Shown here piece by piece: positions 11,870 to 13,299 of a DNA stretch of 13,299 bases. The notes under the pieces are model-generated. The model made no database searches. It saw nothing but the letters and a program-made list of their open reading frames with translations, and had not been told where the DNA came from. Each line of letters begins with the position of its first letter. Position 1 is the stretch's first letter. This stretch comes from Bacteroidales bacterium (GTDB taxonomy: Bacteria; Bacteroidota; Bacteroidia; Bacteroidales; UBA932), in the NCBI GenBank assembly GCA_016291185.1, contig JAEFAI010000044.1:1-13299 (forward strand), given 5' to 3'. The position numbers and the translations under genes are program-made.

Positions 11870-13299
11870 TACAGGTTGCGGAGAAGGTTATTCAGGTTGA
11901 CCTTGGCGTCAATCATCGCGCGAAGCTCGGCGATGGGGACGCGCTGCTGGGTCATCGTGTCGCGGTCGCGCACGGTGACGCAGCGGTCGTTCAGGGAGTC
12001 GTGATCGACGGTGATGCAGAACGGAGTACCGATGGCATCCTGGCGGCGATAGCGCTTGCCGATGCTGTCTTTCTCCTCGTACTGGCAGTTGAAATCGTAC
12101 TTCAGCAGGTCCATCACCTCCTGGGCGAGCTCGGGCAGGCCGTCCTTCTTGACGAGCGGCAGCACCGCGGCCTTGACCGGGGCGAGCGGAGCGGGGATGC
12201 TCAGCACGACGCGAGTCTCGCCGTTCTCCAGCTGCTCCTCGTGGAAGGAGTGCGACAGGACCGCGAGCACCATACGGTCGACGCCGATGGACGTCTCGAC
12301 CACATACGGGGTGTAGGAGGCGTTCTCCTCGGGATCGAAGTACTCGATCTTCTTGCCGGAGAACTTCTGGTGGTTGCCCAGGTCGAAGTTCGTGCGGCTG
12401 TGGATACCTTCCAGCTCCTTGAAGCCGAAGGGGAAGTTGAACTCGATATCGGTGGCGGCGTTGGCGTAGTGAGCCAGCTTCTCGTGGTCGTGGAAGCGGT
12501 AGTTCTCGGCGCCCATGCCGATGTTGACATGCCATTTCATGCGGTTCTCCTTCCACTTCTTGAACCAGTCAAGCTCGGTGCCCGGCTTGATGAAGAACTG
12601 CATCTCCATCTGCTCGAATTCGCGCATGCGGAAGATGAACTGGCGGGCGACGATCTCGTTGCGGAAGGCCTTGCCGATCTGGGCGATGCCGAAAGGAATC
12701 TTCATACGGCCGGTCTTCTGGACGTTCAGGTAGTTCACGAAGATGCCCTGGGCCGTCTCCGGACGCAGATAAATGGTGTTGGCGCCGTCGGCGGTGCTGC
12801 CCATGGAGGTGCTGAACATCAGGTTGAACTGACGGACGTCGGTCCAGTTGCAGGTGCCGCTGATCGGGCAGACGATGTTGTTGTCGATGATGATCTGGCG
12901 GTATTCCGCGAAGTCGGAAGCCTGCTCGGCGGCCACGTAGCGGTTGTGCACCTCGTCCCACTTGGCCTGCTCGCGCAGCACATTGGGATTCGTGGCGCGG
13001 AACTGCGCCTCGTCGAAGTTCTCGCCGAACTTCTTGCGGCCCTTCTCGACCTCCTTGCCAATCTTCTCCTCGATCTTACCGAGGAAATCCTCGATCAGCA
13101 CATCGGCGCGGTAGCGCTTCTTGGAGTCCTTGTTGTCGATGAGCGGGTCGTTGAACGCGCTCACGTGGCCGGAGGCCTCCCAGATGCGGGGGTGCATGAA
13201 GATGCAGGAATCGATGCCCACGATGTTCTCGTTCAGGCGGGTCATCGCGTTCCACCAGTATTGCTTGATGTTGTTTTTCAGCTCAACGCCCATCTGGCC
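11869..13299 (-). CDS. glyS: Glycyl-tRNA synthetase (alpha2 class II), 5'-truncated
   Basis: Charges tRNA-Gly with glycine using ATP; cytoplasmic homodimer of the eukaryote/archaea-like single-chain type. The frame runs off the window edge (GQMGVELKNNIKQYWW), so about 40 N-terminal residues are missing and the ATG at 13293 is internal. Visible parts, numbered from that Met: the N-terminal catalytic part with an insertion rich in Lys/Glu (about 60-110), CPISGTCNWTDVRQFNLMF, RPETAQGIFVNYLN, motif 2 FRNEIVARQFIFRMREFEQMEMQFF, then RTNFDLGNHQKFSGKKIEYFD, motif 3 with GVDRMVLAVL. The C-terminal anticodon-binding domain begins at PAPLAPVKAAVLPLVKK and contains YRRQDAIGTPFCITVDHDSL and RDRDTMTQQRV. 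It is the first visible gene of an operon with the ThiL-like gene. Identification is secure. Confidence 0.98.
   Translation of the reverse strand, partial: GQMGVELKNNIKQYWWNAMTRLNENIVGIDSCIFMHPRIWEASGHVSAFNDPLIDNKDSKKRYRADVLIEDFLGKIEEKIGKEVEKGRKKFGENFDEAQFRATNPNVLREQAKWDEVHNRYVAAEQASDFAEYRQIIIDNNIVCPISGTCNWTDVRQFNLMFSTSMGSTADGANTIYLRPETAQGIFVNYLNVQKTGRMKIPFGIAQIGKAFRNEIVARQFIFRMREFEQMEMQFFIKPGTELDWFKKWKENRMKWHVNIGMGAENYRFHDHEKLAHYANAATDIEFNFPFGFKELEGIHSRTNFDLGNHQKFSGKKIEYFDPEENASYTPYVVETSIGVDRMVLAVLSHSFHEEQLENGETRVVLSIPAPLAPVKAAVLPLVKKDGLPELAQEVMDLLKYDFNCQYEEKDSIGKRYRRQDAIGTPFCITVDHDSLNDRCVTVRDRDTMTQQRVPIAELRAMIDAKVNLNNLLRNL

Overview
The window suggests a GC-rich member of the Bacteroidetes, most likely Bacteroidales. 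Four things point there: SecD and SecF fused in one protein, a roughly 1230-residue DnaE with an intact PHP domain, a single-chain (alpha2-type) glycyl-tRNA synthetase, and -7 promoter elements of the Bacteroides form TAnnTTTG placed directly upstream of genes. The species cannot be told from the sequence alone.

Layout. Positions 1-6722 are housekeeping: the 5'-truncated secDF gene, a strong terminator, then dnaE behind its own promoter, which lies so close to the ATG that the mRNA is probably leaderless. Positions 6723-7410 are accessory. They hold an antisense stretch that looks like the broken 3' end of a LytTR regulator gene, and an orphan XRE/HigA-like regulator with more A/T-rich codons than its neighbours. 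A hairpin shared with the convergent gene closes this part.

Positions 7411-10526 form the most interesting block. A predicted surface lipoprotein of the Cthe_2159-like carbohydrate-binding beta-helix family is divergent from a membrane-tethered LytTR transcription factor, which has three predicted membrane segments and a Pro/Gly-rich periplasmic loop. A nitroreductase gene starts 2 nt after the regulator stop. The divergent control region carries two identical 9-bp direct repeats 12 bp apart, which is the geometry of LytTR operators. I propose that the regulator senses something at the envelope and controls itself, the nitroreductase and possibly the lipoprotein.

Positions 10527-10759 hold no convincing gene but a cluster of palindromes, one of them REP-like. 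Positions 10760-13299, on the minus strand, are a tightly coupled operon: the 5'-truncated glycyl-tRNA synthetase gene, a ThiL-like gene overlapping it by 1 nt, and a possible 31-codon ORF 3 nt further on. The ThiL-like protein keeps the family fold signature but has lost most of the acidic motifs that bind Mg-ATP, so it looks like a pseudoenzyme.
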